DNA of 64,000 nt, from the NCBI GenBank assembly GCA_004020365.1, contig SAQR01000012.1, positions 61,234-125,233 of the forward strand, given 5' to 3'. Numbering within the stretch: the stretch's first letter is position 1; the number at the start of each line of letters is the position of its first letter. The notes under the pieces are model-generated. The model searched no databases. It was not told where the DNA came from and saw nothing but the letters and a program-made list of their open reading frames with translations. Source of the stretch: Mesorhizobium sp. (GTDB taxonomy: Bacteria; Pseudomonadota; Alphaproteobacteria; Rhizobiales; Rhizobiaceae). Shown here one piece after another: positions 8,911-17,812 of this stretch. Made by a program: the position numbers and the translations under genes.

Positions 8911-10158
8911 ATGTCGGTGGGAATCCGTCATGACGATTTGCGCCGGCGCAACCGGGCGATGGTGATTTCGGCGGTACGCCGGGCAGGCCAGCCGTCGCGG
9001 ACCGAGATCGCCGCAACCACCGGCCTCAGCCACTCGACCATATCGGCGATCTCTGCCGACCTGATCCAGGAAGGCATCCTGGCCGAGAGCAAGGCAAGCG
9101 AGACCGTTTCCATGAAACGCGGCCGGCCGCAGGTCGGCCTCAGCCTCAATCCGCAAGCCGCTGCGGTGCTGGCCGTCGTGTTGTCGCTGAATTTCCTGTC
9201 GGTCGCCGTCATCGATTATGCCGGACAAGTGGTCGCCGAGGAACAGCGCCGGCTGGACACGCTGACCATGTCGCGCGACGCGCTGATCGGCGAATGCGTC
9301 GGCATCGTCCGCCGCCGGCTCGAAGATCCCGACCTCGATGTCCAAAGCGTCGCCCGCATCGCGCTGGCGATCCAGGGCATCACCGATTCGCATGCGCGCG
9401 CCATGTTGTGGTCGCCGATCACGCCGCAGACGAACATCGCCTTCGCCGACATTCTGGAACGCGAGTTCGGCATCCCGGCCATCATGGAGAACGACTGCAA
9501 CATGATGGCCGTGGCGCTGCGCTGGCGCCACCCGGATCGCTACCGCGACAATTTCATCGCCATCCTGCTCTCGCACGGCATCGGCATGGGGCTGGTGCTG
9601 AAGGGCGAGCTGTTCACCGGCACCCACTCCTCCGGCGGCGAATTCGGCCACATGATCCATCGGCCGGGCGGCGCGCTTTGCCGCTGCGGGCGGCGCGGCT
9701 GCGTCGAGGCTTATGCCGGCAACTACGCCATCTGGCGCAACGCCAGGCAATTGAGCGAGAACGCCGAGCCGGTCGCCGATGTCAGCGACGCCGAGATGCG
9801 GGCACTGGCGGCCCGGGCGCGGCAGACGGACGGACCGGAGCGCCAAGCCTACCGCAAGGCCGGCGAAGCGCTCGGCTTCGGGCTCGGCAGCCTGTTCGCG
9901 CTGATCGATCCGGCGCCGGTGGCCATGGTCGGCGCCAGCGCTGCCGCCTTCGACCTGATCGAGCCGGCCCTGCGCGAGGCCATCGCCCAGACCGCCGGCG
10001 GCCAGCATTCGGGTTCGATTTCCTTCGACACCGAGCCGAACGAGCTGCCGCTGATCCGCGAAGGCTGCGCCCTGCGGGCGCTGAGCTTCGTCGACCAGGA
10101 GATTTTTGCGCCCAGCGCACAAGGGAAGTCCGGCACGATCAGGAGAGACGTGGCCTGA
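8911..10158 (+). CDS. ROK-family transcriptional repressor (XylR-like)
   Basis: 415 residues. An N-terminal winged helix-turn-helix (about 15-70, TEIAATTGLSHSTISAISADLIQEGIL) binds DNA. A ROK sugar-kinase-like domain follows: MENDCNMMAVALRW, GIGMGLVLKGELFTG, EFGHM, and the zinc-type motif CRCGRRGCVEAYAG. Such proteins release DNA when they bind a sugar. The ATG at 8911 has GAGGAGGA upstream; the frame is open far to the left, but only because it runs antisense to xylF. Divergence from the importer operon and the paired palindromes make it the likely repressor of xylF and of itself. Confidence 0.9.
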   Translation: MSVGIRHDDLRRRNRAMVISAVRRAGQPSRTEIAATTGLSHSTISAISADLIQEGILAESKASETVSMKRGRPQVGLSLNPQAAAVLAVVLSLNFLSVAVIDYAGQVVAEEQRRLDTLTMSRDALIGECVGIVRRRLEDPDLDVQSVARIALAIQGITDSHARAMLWSPITPQTNIAFADILEREFGIPAIMENDCNMMAVALRWRHPDRYRDNFIAILLSHGIGMGLVLKGELFTGTHSSGGEFGHMIHRPGGALCRCGRRGCVEAYAGNYAIWRNARQLSENAEPVADVSDAEMRALAARARQTDGPERQAYRKAGEALGFGLGSLFALIDPAPVAMVGASAAAFDLIEPALREAIAQTAGGQHSGSISFDTEPNELPLIREGCALRALSFVDQEIFAPSAQGKSGTIRRDVA

Positions 10159-10194
10159 GTCCGAACGGCAGAGGACAAAGATGGGTCGCGACTT

Positions 10195-10339
10195 GGGATG
10201 TGTTGAGATTCAGGTCAGGCCGAGTCGAGAATGGTGGGTTCCGAGAACCGGAGCGGAGCGTACTTTTGGGTACGTGAGCACCGGAAGCGCAGGAAGCCGC
10301 CGTTCGCAGGCCGGCATCACCTGAATATCAGCACATCCC
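10195..10339. repeat. Intergenic palindromic repeat element (RIME-like), 145 bp
   Basis: The element is bounded by 21-base terminal inverted repeats: GGGATGTGTTGAGATTCAGG at 10195 and its near-complement at 10319-10339. Between them are inverted segments including CCGAGAACCGGAG and AGCACCGGAAGCGC. The layout resembles the mosaic elements (RIME) known in rhizobial intergenic regions; the family name is from memory. Its right end overlaps the stop codon of phoB (10339-10341), so it may also fold as the 3' end of the pst-pho transcript. Confidence 0.7.
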
Positions 10340-11028
10340 TAGTCTTCCCTGATCGCGTAGCCGGCGCCACGGATGGTGCGGATGACATCGGGCATGCGAC
10401 CATTGTTGACCGCCTTGCGCAACCGGCCGACATGCACGTCCACCGTGCGCTCGTCGATGTAGATCGTCTCGCCCCAGACATTGTCGAGCAACTGACTGCG
10501 CGAGAAGACCCGACCCGGGTGCCGCATCATGAATTCGAGCAGCCGGAATTCGGTCGGCCCGAGCCGGATCTCGCTCTTCTTGCGATAGACCCGGTGCGAT
10601 TCGCGATCGAGCACGATGTCGCCGACCTTCAGCACGCTGGACAGCACTTCGGGCTTGGCGCGGCGCAGCAGCGCCTTGACCCTGGCCATGAATTCCGGTG
10701 TCGAGAACGGCTTGACCAGATAGTCGTCGGCTCCGGTCGAAAGGCCGCGCACCCGGTCGCTCTCCTCGCCGCGCGCGGTCAGCATGATGATCGGCAGCCG
10801 CTCGGTCTCGGGACGCACCCGAAGGCGCCGGCAAAGCTCGATGCCGGAAACCGCCGGCACCATCCAGTCGAGCACCAAAAGATCGGGCACGTTTTCCTGC
10901 AGCCGGATTTCGGCCTCGTCGCCGCGCGTCACCACCTCGACCTGATAGCCTTCGGACTCCAGATTGTAACGCAGGAGGACGCCCAGCGGCTCTTCGTCCT
11001 CCACCACCATGATGCGCGGCGCGATCAT
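10339..11028 (-). CDS. phoB: Phosphate regulon response regulator PhoB
   Basis: 229 residues, the standard length. Receiver domain 1-120: acidic residues E10/D11, phospho-acceptor D54 in LVLDWMVP, TAR at 84-86, and K106 in LVKPF. The C-terminal winged helix (about 130-227) has RLGPTEFRLLEFMMRHPGR and DERTVDVHVGRLRKAV, the OmpR/PhoB signature. It activates Pho-box promoters such as that before pstS. It is the last gene of pstSCAB-phoU-phoB; phoR is not next to it. The stop codon overlaps a palindromic repeat. Confidence 0.95.
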   Translation of the reverse strand: MIAPRIMVVEDEEPLGVLLRYNLESEGYQVEVVTRGDEAEIRLQENVPDLLVLDWMVPAVSGIELCRRLRVRPETERLPIIMLTARGEESDRVRGLSTGADDYLVKPFSTPEFMARVKALLRRAKPEVLSSVLKVGDIVLDRESHRVYRKKSEIRLGPTEFRLLEFMMRHPGRVFSRSQLLDNVWGETIYIDERTVDVHVGRLRKAVNNGRMPDVIRTIRGAGYAIRED

Positions 11029-11044
11029 CGGCCGGTCACTCCTG

Positions 11045-11752
11045 TCATGTCGCCGGCGCCGACATCGTCGTTTCGTCGAGCTTCGGGCGATCCGCCGGCA
11101 ATTGCTGCCCGGTCACGACAAAGTAGGCGTTTTCGGCGATGTTGGTGACATGATCGCCGATACGCTCGAGATTCTTGGCGCAGAACAGAAGGTGAGTGCA
11201 GGCGGTTATGTTGCGCGGATCCTCCATCATGTAGGTCAGGAGCTCGCGAAAAACCGCCGTGTATTTCACGTCGATCTTCTGGTCGTCGGCGCGCAGTTCC
11301 TTCAACGCTTCGGCATCGCGCGACACATAGTGTTCGACCACGCCGCGCAGCTGCACAAGAACCAAATCCGCCATCGCGTCGATACCGTGTGACAGGTTCC
11401 GCGGCGTCGCGCTCTGCCCGACTGCGCTGACCCTCTTGGCTATGTTCTTGGCCAGATCGCCGATGCGCTCGAGATCGCCGGCCATGCGGATTGCGCCAAC
11501 CACGGCGCGCAGGTCCTGCGCCATCGGCTGCCGCTTGGCGATTAGCGTGATCGCGCTGTCGTCGAGCTCGCGCTGCCGCGCATCCATGATGGCGTCGTCC
11601 GAGACGACGCGCTGCGCCATCGCATTGTCCGACGCAAGCAGCGCGCGGATCGAGGCTGCGACCATTGCGGCGGCAAGCTCGTCCATGTCGCGGATCAGCC
11701 GGTCGATGTGCTCCAGTTCCTCGTCGAAAGATGCGACGGTGTGTTCACCCAT
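11045..11752 (-). CDS. phoU: Phosphate signalling protein PhoU
   Basis: 235 residues made of two tandem PhoU three-helix bundles, with the metal-binding E/DxxxD-type stretches seen in MAGDLERIGDLAKNIA and CAKNLERIGDHVTNIAENAY. PhoU links the Pst importer to the PhoR/PhoB system and dampens signalling when phosphate is plentiful. The gene begins 35 bases after pstB and ends 16 bases before phoB, within one operon. Confidence 0.95.
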   Translation of the reverse strand: MGEHTVASFDEELEHIDRLIRDMDELAAAMVAASIRALLASDNAMAQRVVSDDAIMDARQRELDDSAITLIAKRQPMAQDLRAVVGAIRMAGDLERIGDLAKNIAKRVSAVGQSATPRNLSHGIDAMADLVLVQLRGVVEHYVSRDAEALKELRADDQKIDVKYTAVFRELLTYMMEDPRNITACTHLLFCAKNLERIGDHVTNIAENAYFVVTGQQLPADRPKLDETTMSAPAT

Positions 11753-11787
11753 GGTGCTGTCCTCGTGTTCGAAATTCGCCGGACCGC

Positions 11788-12603
11788 TCAGCCGAACCGG
11801 CCGGTGATGTAGTCCTGGGTGCGCTTGTCGTCGGGGTTGGTGAACATCTTGTCGGTCGCGCCCTCCTCGACCAGATAGCCGAGATGGAACATCGCCGTGC
11901 GTTGCGACACGCGCGCCGCCTGCTGCATCGAATGGGTGACGATGACGATCGTGTAGTTCTCGCGCAGTTCGTCAATCAGTTCCTCGACGCGGGCGGTGGC
12001 GATCGGATCGAGCGCCGAACAGGGCTCGTCCATCAGGATCACTTCCGGCGACACGGCAATGGCGCGCGCGATGCACAGGCGCTGCTGCTGTCCGCCGGAC
12101 AGGCCGGTACCCGACTCGAGCAGGCGATCCTTGACCTCGTTGAACAGGCCGGCCTTCTTCAGGCTCGATTCGACGATGCCGTCCAACTCGGCCTTGCTCC
12201 TGGCCAGGCCGTGAATGCGCGGACCGTAGGCGACGTTTTCGTAGATCGACTTCGGAAACGGGTTCGGCTTCTGGAACACCATGCCGACGCGGGCTCGCAA
12301 CTCGACGACATCGATCTTCGGGTCGTAGACATCCTCGCCGTCGAGCGTGATCTTGCCGCTCACCCGCGCAATATCGATGGTGTCGTTCATCCGGTTCAGG
12401 CACCGCAGGAACGTCGACTTGCCACAGCCCGATGGCCCGATCAAAGCCGTCACCTGGTTCTCGCGGACATCGAGATCGACGTCGAACAGGGCTCGCTTCT
12501 CGCCGTAGTGAACAGAGACCTTTTCGCCCTTCATCTTGATCGAAGGGGCGTTGGTTGCGCTGCTCAGTTTCTGCTCGACGCCGGCTTCCGTCATGATGTT
12601 CAT
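11788..12603 (-). CDS. pstB: Phosphate ABC importer ATPase PstB
   Basis: 271 residues with Walker A GPSGCGKS (about 56-63), signature LSGGQQQRL (about 167), Walker B VILMDEP (about 190) and the PstB-typical LNRMND and [11 protein letters not shown] segments. It energises phosphate uptake through PstC and PstA. The ATG at 12603 has AAGGAGTAGAGG upstream. An N-terminal extension of about 25 residues precedes the ABC core, as is common in alphaproteobacteria. Confidence 0.95.
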   Translation of the reverse strand: MNIMTEAGVEQKLSSATNAPSIKMKGEKVSVHYGEKRALFDVDLDVRENQVTALIGPSGCGKSTFLRCLNRMNDTIDIARVSGKITLDGEDVYDPKIDVVELRARVGMVFQKPNPFPKSIYENVAYGPRIHGLARSKAELDGIVESSLKKAGLFNEVKDRLLESGTGLSGGQQQRLCIARAIAVSPEVILMDEPCSALDPIATARVEELIDELRENYTIVIVTHSMQQAARVSQRTAMFHLGYLVEEGATDKMFTNPDDKRTQDYITGRFG

Positions 12604-12615
12604 ATCCTCTACTCC

Positions 12616-14229
12616 TTACCAGCGCCGCTCGAAGCGCCTGCGCAGTATTACCGCGATGGCATTCATGATGACCAAAAACACCAGCAAAATCAAAATCGCC
12701 GCCGAAGTCTTCTGCTGGAACCCGGCTTCCGGGAAATCCGCCCACATGAATATCTGCACCGGCAGGATCGTCGCGGGATCGGTGAAGCCGCCGGGAATGT
12801 CGACGATGAAGGCGACCATGCCGATCATCAGCAACGGCGCGGTTTCGCCCAGCGCATGCGCCATTCCGAGGATGGTGCCGGTCATGATGCCCGGCATCGC
12901 CAGCGGCAGGACGTGATGGAATACGGTCTGGACCTTGGACGCTCCGATGCCAAGCGCTGCCTCGCGGATCGACGGCGGCACGGCGCGCAGCGAAGCGCGC
13001 GAGGCGATAATGATGATCGGCAGGGTCATCAGCGCCAGCACCATGCCGCCGACCACCGGGGCTGAGCGCGGCATGCCGAAGAAATTCAGGAATACGGCAA
13101 GTCCAAGCAGGCCGAAGACGATCGAAGGCACCGCCGCCAGATTATTGATATTCACTTCGATCATCGTCGTCAGCCGGTTCTTGGGGGCAAATTCCTCAAG
13201 ATAGATCGCCGCTGAAACACCGATCGGGAAGGCGATGGCCAGCGTTACGATCATGGTCAGGAACGATCCGACGACCGCGCCCCAGACACCGGCCAATTCC
13301 GGCTCGCGGCTTGCGCCGGTGAAGAAGAAGATCGAGTTGAACCGGCTTTCGATCAGGCCGGCGCTCTTCAGCGTGTCGAGCCAGACGATCACCTTGTCCG
13401 AAATCTTTCGCGATGCTTCCGGCGTCTCGATGACGCGCAGGAATGCCTGGCCGCTCGCGGCGGGCGCCGTGCTGTCCAGCGCCTCGATCACCGTGCCCTT
13501 TGCGATCACCGTGCCGTTGGCCGCAGGCGACAGCGCGGTCAGCTTGACCGTGCCGCCATTGAACGCGACCAGCAGCGACGACGCGCCGCTCGTCAGCGTG
13601 AGCCTGCCGTTTTCACCCTCGGTCGCACCATGGCCGCGCGCCAGCGCCAGCATGGCATCGTCGCCAAAAGTCAGATCGATGTCGCCGCTGGTTTGCGAAG
13701 GCGTGACGCTTGTCGAAATCGCTTCGTCCGAACCGACGTCGGCAAGCAGACCCTTGAGGTAGAGGTCGGCAAAATCGTCAAGTGGAACCGCATAGTCCAC
13801 CGTTCCTCCGAGCATCCCCGGATCAGCCGCAATATCCTTGCGCAGGAACACGCCCGTGCCGGTGGAAATCAGCCCGCGCAGCAGGCGCTTGTCCTGGCGG
13901 CTCGTCACATCCGGAAATTTTGCCGTAAGCGCTTCCTGAGCGATGGCGTCGTAGTTCACTTCATCGAGTTTCGCCGGGTCAACCTTGGCCGCTGAAAGAT
14001 CGATCGGCAGCGTCAGATAGTTCTGCCGCAGCGCCGGGATCGCCTGCGTGACAATCGTCGACAGGAGCAGCACAAGGAACAAGCCGGCCACCGCAACAGC
14101 TGCGGCGCCAAGCCATTTGAACCAGGTTTCCGTGCGGTAGCGGCCCTTCAGCCGCGCCTTCGCGGCATCGTCGGTATGAATGCTGACCGGCCGTCCGACG
14201 GCGCCGAATGACGAGATCGCATCAGTCAT
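12616..14229 (-). CDS. pstA: Phosphate ABC importer permease PstA, long alphaproteobacterial form
   Basis: 537 residues, against about 296 in E. coli. The first 230 or so residues include one membrane segment (about 35-60) and a large periplasmic part, matching the DUF3333-type N-terminus of rhizobial PstA. The C-terminal half is the permease: FPIGVSAAIYLEEFAPKNR, PSIVFGLLGLAVF, and the EAA loop RAVPPSIREAALGIGASKVQT. The ATG at 14229 lies inside the end of pstC (8-base overlap), suggesting coupled translation. Confidence 0.93.
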   Translation of the reverse strand: MTDAISSFGAVGRPVSIHTDDAAKARLKGRYRTETWFKWLGAAAVAVAGLFLVLLLSTIVTQAIPALRQNYLTLPIDLSAAKVDPAKLDEVNYDAIAQEALTAKFPDVTSRQDKRLLRGLISTGTGVFLRKDIAADPGMLGGTVDYAVPLDDFADLYLKGLLADVGSDEAISTSVTPSQTSGDIDLTFGDDAMLALARGHGATEGENGRLTLTSGASSLLVAFNGGTVKLTALSPAANGTVIAKGTVIEALDSTAPAASGQAFLRVIETPEASRKISDKVIVWLDTLKSAGLIESRFNSIFFFTGASREPELAGVWGAVVGSFLTMIVTLAIAFPIGVSAAIYLEEFAPKNRLTTMIEVNINNLAAVPSIVFGLLGLAVFLNFFGMPRSAPVVGGMVLALMTLPIIIIASRASLRAVPPSIREAALGIGASKVQTVFHHVLPLAMPGIMTGTILGMAHALGETAPLLMIGMVAFIVDIPGGFTDPATILPVQIFMWADFPEAGFQQKTSAAILILLVFLVIMNAIAVILRRRFERRW

Positions 14230-15610
14230 ATTGCTCTCGGTATTTCTGGACGACGCGCAAAGCGACGATGTTGAGGGTAAGCGTGATGCAGAACAGCACC
14301 AGGCCGAGTGCGAAGGCTGCAAGCGTCTTGGCGCTGTCGAACTCCTGATCGCCGACCAGCAGCGTCACGATCTGCACGGTCACGGTGGTGACCGCTTCGA
14401 GCGGGTTGGCCGTGAGGTTTGCCGCCAGCCCCGCCGCCATGACGACGATCATTGTTTCGCCGATTGCGCGGCTGACGGCAAGCAGCATCGCCGAAACGAT
14501 GCCCGGAAGGGCAGCGGGAAGGACCACCTTGCGGATGGTTTCCGACTTGGTCGCGCCAAGGCCGGCGGAACCGTCTCTCAGGGATTGCGGGACGGCGTTG
14601 ATCACATCGTCGGAAAGCGAGGAAACGAAGGGAATGATCATGATACCCATGACCACGCCTGCGGCGAGCGCGGATTCAGACGCGACGTTGAGGCCCAGGC
14701 TTTCGCCGATACCGCGGAAGTAAGGCGCAACCGTCAGCGCAGCGAAGAAGCCGTAGACGACGGTCGGAATGCCGGCGAGGATTTCCAGAACCGGCTTTGC
14801 GACCGCGCGGACGCTTTTGGAGGCGTAATCCGAAAGGTAGATCGCAGCCATCAGCCCGATAGGCGCAGCCACCAGCATGGCGATGAAGGTGATGAGCAAC
14901 GTGCCGGCAAACAGCGGCACCATGCCAAAAATGTCCTCGTTGACCGCCCCGGCCTCCGCTCCCGCGCCGGTGAAGGCGCTCTGCGGCGACCAATGCGTGC
15001 CGAACAGGAACTTGTAGAATGGCACCTGTTGGAAGAATCGCAGGGACTCGAAGATAAGCGACAGGACGATGCCGACCGTCGTCAGGATCGCGACCACCGA
15101 ACATGCTATCAAGAATGCGCGAAGAATGCGCTCGACCACATGGCGCGCCCGGTAGGCCGGTGCGATGCGCGAATAGGCCCAGTAAAATCCGGACGCGGAA
15201 AGCACGAGCGCGACGGTCCAGATGATCCAGGTGCTGGTCGCATGGACCGATTTGTAGAGGGCGGCGGCCGCCTCCTTCGTGGGATCGGCGAAGCCGACAA
15301 GCCCGCCAAAGGCCATCGCGCGAGCGTCGCGGATGAAAGCTTCGACCTGTGGGACGCCCATTCCCGACAACTCGGAGGAGAAGCGGTCGGCAATGATCGA
15401 CGATTCAATTCCCGGCGTCACCAGCGACCACACCACGATCGCCAGCAGCGCCGGACCGGCAGCAAAAAGCGCCAGAAACATACCATGCTGCCCAGGCAGC
15501 GAATGCAGTCGCGCGACGTCGCCATTGACACTGGCAATGGCGCGGGTCCGGCCGATCCAATAGGCCGCCGCTGCCAGAACCAACAGAAGAACAACGAGAT
15601 AACCGACCAT
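14222..15610 (-). CDS. pstC: Phosphate ABC importer permease PstC, long form
   Basis: 462 residues. Membrane segments lie at the N-terminus (MVGYLVVLLLVLAAAAYWIG, about 50-70) and around 110-170. The BPD_transp_1 core comes after residue 240, with APIGLMAAIYLSDYA, GIPTVVYGFFAALTVAP and the EAA motif VPQSLRDGSAGLGATKSETI. The N-terminal half exceeds that of E. coli PstC (319 residues), as in other Rhizobiales. It pairs with PstA to form the channel. The stop overlaps the pstA start. A hairpin precedes it, after pstS. Confidence 0.93.
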   Translation of the reverse strand: MVGYLVVLLLVLAAAAYWIGRTRAIASVNGDVARLHSLPGQHGMFLALFAAGPALLAIVVWSLVTPGIESSIIADRFSSELSGMGVPQVEAFIRDARAMAFGGLVGFADPTKEAAAALYKSVHATSTWIIWTVALVLSASGFYWAYSRIAPAYRARHVVERILRAFLIACSVVAILTTVGIVLSLIFESLRFFQQVPFYKFLFGTHWSPQSAFTGAGAEAGAVNEDIFGMVPLFAGTLLITFIAMLVAAPIGLMAAIYLSDYASKSVRAVAKPVLEILAGIPTVVYGFFAALTVAPYFRGIGESLGLNVASESALAAGVVMGIMIIPFVSSLSDDVINAVPQSLRDGSAGLGATKSETIRKVVLPAALPGIVSAMLLAVSRAIGETMIVVMAAGLAANLTANPLEAVTTVTVQIVTLLVGDQEFDSAKTLAAFALGLVLFCITLTLNIVALRVVQKYREQYD

Positions 15611-15651
15611 GATTCGGGACGTCCCCTCGACCGCCGGTCATTCACCGGCTC

Positions 15652-15680
15652 AAAGCACGGGACCTGTGATCCCGCGCTTT
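15652..15680 (-). terminator. Hairpin between pstS and pstC
   Basis: An 11-base inverted repeat with one mismatch (AAAGCACGGGA / TCCCGCGCTTT) and a 7-base loop lies between pstS and pstC. It probably limits read-through or stabilises the pstS part of the mRNA. No long T tract follows. Confidence 0.55.
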
Positions 15681-15728
15681 GTGCTTTAGCATATGAGGGT
15701 CAGAGCGGCACGCTCGGACCCCGAAACA

Positions 15729-16733
15729 TCAGGAGCCCATGCCCTTCAGGGCCTTGGCGTCTTCGGCCCACTTGGCGCGCTCGTCGTCCGGCAGCGGGAT
15801 CAGGCCCTTGTCGGCCAGATAACCATCAGGACCCCATGCAGCCTCCGAGGTGTACTCGGCGATGAACTCCTGCATGCCGGGGATGACGCCGACATGCTCT
15901 TTCTTGGCATAGACAAAGAGCGAGCGGGAAACGCCGTAATCGCCGGATGCGATATTCTCGAAAGTCGGCTCGACGCCGTCGACCTTGTGGCCCTGCAGCT
16001 TGTCGGCGTTCTGGTCAAGGAACGAGAAGCCAAAGACGCCGAACGCATTGGGGTTGGCTTCCAGCTTCTGGACGATCAGATTGTCGTTTTCGCCGGCCTC
16101 GACAAAAGCGCCGTCTTCGCGGATCTCGCCGCAGCCCTTTTCATTAGCCGCCTTCACTTCTTCCTGGCAGGCCGCATCCATGACCAGCTCGACGAATGCA
16201 TCGCGCGTGCCGGATGTCGGCGGCGGACCAAGCACCTCGATCTTTGTCGCGGGAAGCGACGCATCGACATCCGACCAGCTCGTGTAGGGGTTGGGGACGA
16301 CCTTGCCGTCAACAGCGACGTTCTTGGCGAGCGCCTTGAAAATCTGTTCCTTGGTCAGATCGACGACTGTCCCTGCCTTCGAGTTGGCCAGTACGATGCC
16401 ATCGAAGCCGACCTTGATCTCGACCGGCGTCACGCCGTTTGCCTTGCAGGTTTTAAGCTCGCTGTCCTTGATGGCGCGCGAGGCATTGGTGAAGTCGGCG
16501 GTATTTTCGCCGACGCCCTGGCAAAACAGCTTCATGCCGCCGCCGGTGCCAGTCGACTCGACGACCGGGGTCTTGATCTTTCCGCTCTGGCCGAGCTTTT
16601 CAGCGACAGCCGTCGTGAAGGGGAACACTGTGGACGAACCGACGATTTGAATCTGGTCGCGCGCGGCGGCATAACCAGCCGACGCGGCGAGCGCAAGCGC
16701 CGCGGCCGACGCCGTAAGGAGGAATTTTTTCAT
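15729..16733 (-). CDS. pstS: Periplasmic phosphate-binding protein PstS
   Basis: 334 residues with a signal peptide (MKKFLLTASAAALALAASAGYAAA, about 24). The mature protein opens with IQIVGSSTVFPFTTAVAE and has the phosphate-binding GTGGGMKLFCQG and GPPPTSGTRDAF segments. This is the PstS form typical of alphaproteobacteria, with additional cysteines. It captures phosphate for PstCA. The ATG at 16733 has AAGGAGG upstream; a longer open frame continues to 17024 but lacks any start signal. A triple Pho-box half-site lies 76 bases upstream. Confidence 0.95.
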   Translation of the reverse strand: MKKFLLTASAAALALAASAGYAAARDQIQIVGSSTVFPFTTAVAEKLGQSGKIKTPVVESTGTGGGMKLFCQGVGENTADFTNASRAIKDSELKTCKANGVTPVEIKVGFDGIVLANSKAGTVVDLTKEQIFKALAKNVAVDGKVVPNPYTSWSDVDASLPATKIEVLGPPPTSGTRDAFVELVMDAACQEEVKAANEKGCGEIREDGAFVEAGENDNLIVQKLEANPNAFGVFGFSFLDQNADKLQGHKVDGVEPTFENIASGDYGVSRSLFVYAKKEHVGVIPGMQEFIAEYTSEAAWGPDGYLADKGLIPLPDDERAKWAEDAKALKGMGS

Positions 16734-16808
16734 GTGGCCTGCTCCTGTTCGGAAAATGGTCTCTCGGCGCCATTCCGTCGGCGCCCGCTGAGGCCATAGC
16801 CCCCGATT

Positions 16809-16837
16809 ATTACAGTCACATGACAGTTTGATGTCAG
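16809..16837 (-). promoter_or_regulatory. Pho box: three direct 7-mers for PhoB upstream of pstS
   Basis: Read on the minus strand: CTGACAT, 4 bases, CTGTCAT, 4 bases, CTGTAAT. The 11-base period and the CTGTCAT consensus are those of PhoB sites. Three consecutive half-sites, where two are the minimum, suggest strong PhoB activation of the pst operon. The box lies 76-104 bases before the pstS start codon. Confidence 0.9.
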
Positions 16838-17158
16838 CCCGGTAACCGCCGTACAGCCCTGTCGATAAGCAAGGGCCGCGGGCCTCGCCGCTACAGCCGT
16901 GGTTTGCCGCTGGAATCAGCAGCTTGCGCGATTTGCGGCCGGCATTGGCCTCGACAGGCGAAACAATCGGTGCGGAAAAAGAAAATCCGGGCGGGAGCGC
17001 GTTGCATGCGGCCAAGGAGGTCATGGCCGCGCCATCGCCGAAGCAGGTCCGTTGGGGTAAATCTGACCCTGCTTCTTGCCGGCGGTCGCTGCTCCCGCCC
17101 GTAACTGGAGGAGCGGAACTCGAATGCGCTTATTGTTCCAACCGGACGCATGCTTTGA

Positions 17159-17178
17159 TATGGTGCGATCGCACCATA
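17159..17178. promoter_or_regulatory. Perfect 20-bp palindrome
   Basis: TATGGTGCGA followed directly by its reverse complement gives a gapless dyad of 20 bases. It stands alone in a gene-poor stretch, with no matching second copy seen. It might bind a dimeric regulator. No T tract follows, so a terminator is unlikely. Confidence 0.4.
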
Positions 17179-17322
17179 GTCTTGTCGCAACGCGTCGCCG
17201 AATCGGCTGACGGGGCTATCTCGCGTTCTCTGGACTTCTCCCTCGGCGCCGAGCTTTTCGAGCAAGCCGCCCCCTTGGGCGCTGATGGGCTTGGGCCGCG
17301 CCAGGACGCTGCGGCACTTTGA

Positions 17323-17375
17323 TTATGCGCATGGTCCGCAGCGAAATCGATTCCGATTCTCCGGGTCATGCGCTA
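17323..17375. repeat. Short intergenic palindromic repeat, degenerate
   Basis: TGCGCATGG near 17326 and its near-complement CGGGTCATGCGC at 17362 enclose AAATCGATTCCGATT. This resembles the short family also seen at 18016-18094 and 56908-57007, whose members include a GGCGCAT-type tail. Assignment is by eye. Confidence 0.4.
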
Positions 17376-17449
17376 GCCTTGCCCCACTGTATTCCAACGG
17401 TTGTCGGTAGAACCGAAGCCGCGTTATAAATCCCGCAAGGGTGTTGCCG

Positions 17450-17812
17450 ATGTTGGGACGGATTTTGCCTTTTTTCGTGTGCCCGATGCTGCTGTTGGGG
17501 GGCGGCTGCTCGCGCAGCTACGACGGCACCGTCGTCATTCCAAGTCCACTCGATGTCCGGCGGTTCTGGGACAGGCCGCCGCAGCAGGCGCAAGCCGAAC
17601 AGCCGCAGTTGCTGCAGACCGACGTCTTTCCTGTGGCGCCCGAAACGCCGGAAACAGTGGCGGCCCGCAAAATCGACTCCCCCGTGGCGCCGAGGAGGAA
17701 AATCGCCAGGATTGCCAAAGTTCCGCCGACGCCGTCATCCGAGCCGGCGAAACCGCTCACCTGCAGGAACGTCAGCCAACCCGGAAAACGGGTCCGCATG
17801 GTCTGCGAATAA
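17450..17812 (+). CDS. Hypothetical proline-rich lipoprotein or exported protein
   Basis: 120 residues from the ATG at 17450 (AAGGG 8 bases upstream; an in-frame GTG at 17441 is possible). The leader MLGRILPFFVCPMLLLGGGC fits a lipoprotein signal with Cys20 after LGGG, though the -1 Gly and the Cys at position 11 are slightly unusual. The mature part is Pro/Gln/Ala-rich and basic near the end, probably extended, with a C-terminal CRNVSQPGKRVRMVCE that could form a disulfide. No family recognised. Confidence 0.6.
   Translation: MLGRILPFFVCPMLLLGGGCSRSYDGTVVIPSPLDVRRFWDRPPQQAQAEQPQLLQTDVFPVAPETPETVAARKIDSPVAPRRKIARIAKVPPTPSSEPAKPLTCRNVSQPGKRVRMVCE

Larger units (their letters stand above)
16838..17449. 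other. Gene-poor stretch upstream of pstS (612 bp)
   Basis: No convincing gene. One open frame on + (16924-17322, 132 codons) has no recognisable family and no ribosome binding site. A 28-codon frame begins at 17124 behind GGAGGAGCGG but shows no familiar sequence. A perfect 20-base palindrome and a short repeat, listed separately, are the only structures. In many rhizobia phoR would lie here; it is absent. Confidence 0.5.

Noticed and set aside
16924-17322. 132-codon + frame upstream of pstS
   Set aside because: No ribosome binding site, no domain and odd composition; I cannot support it as a gene.
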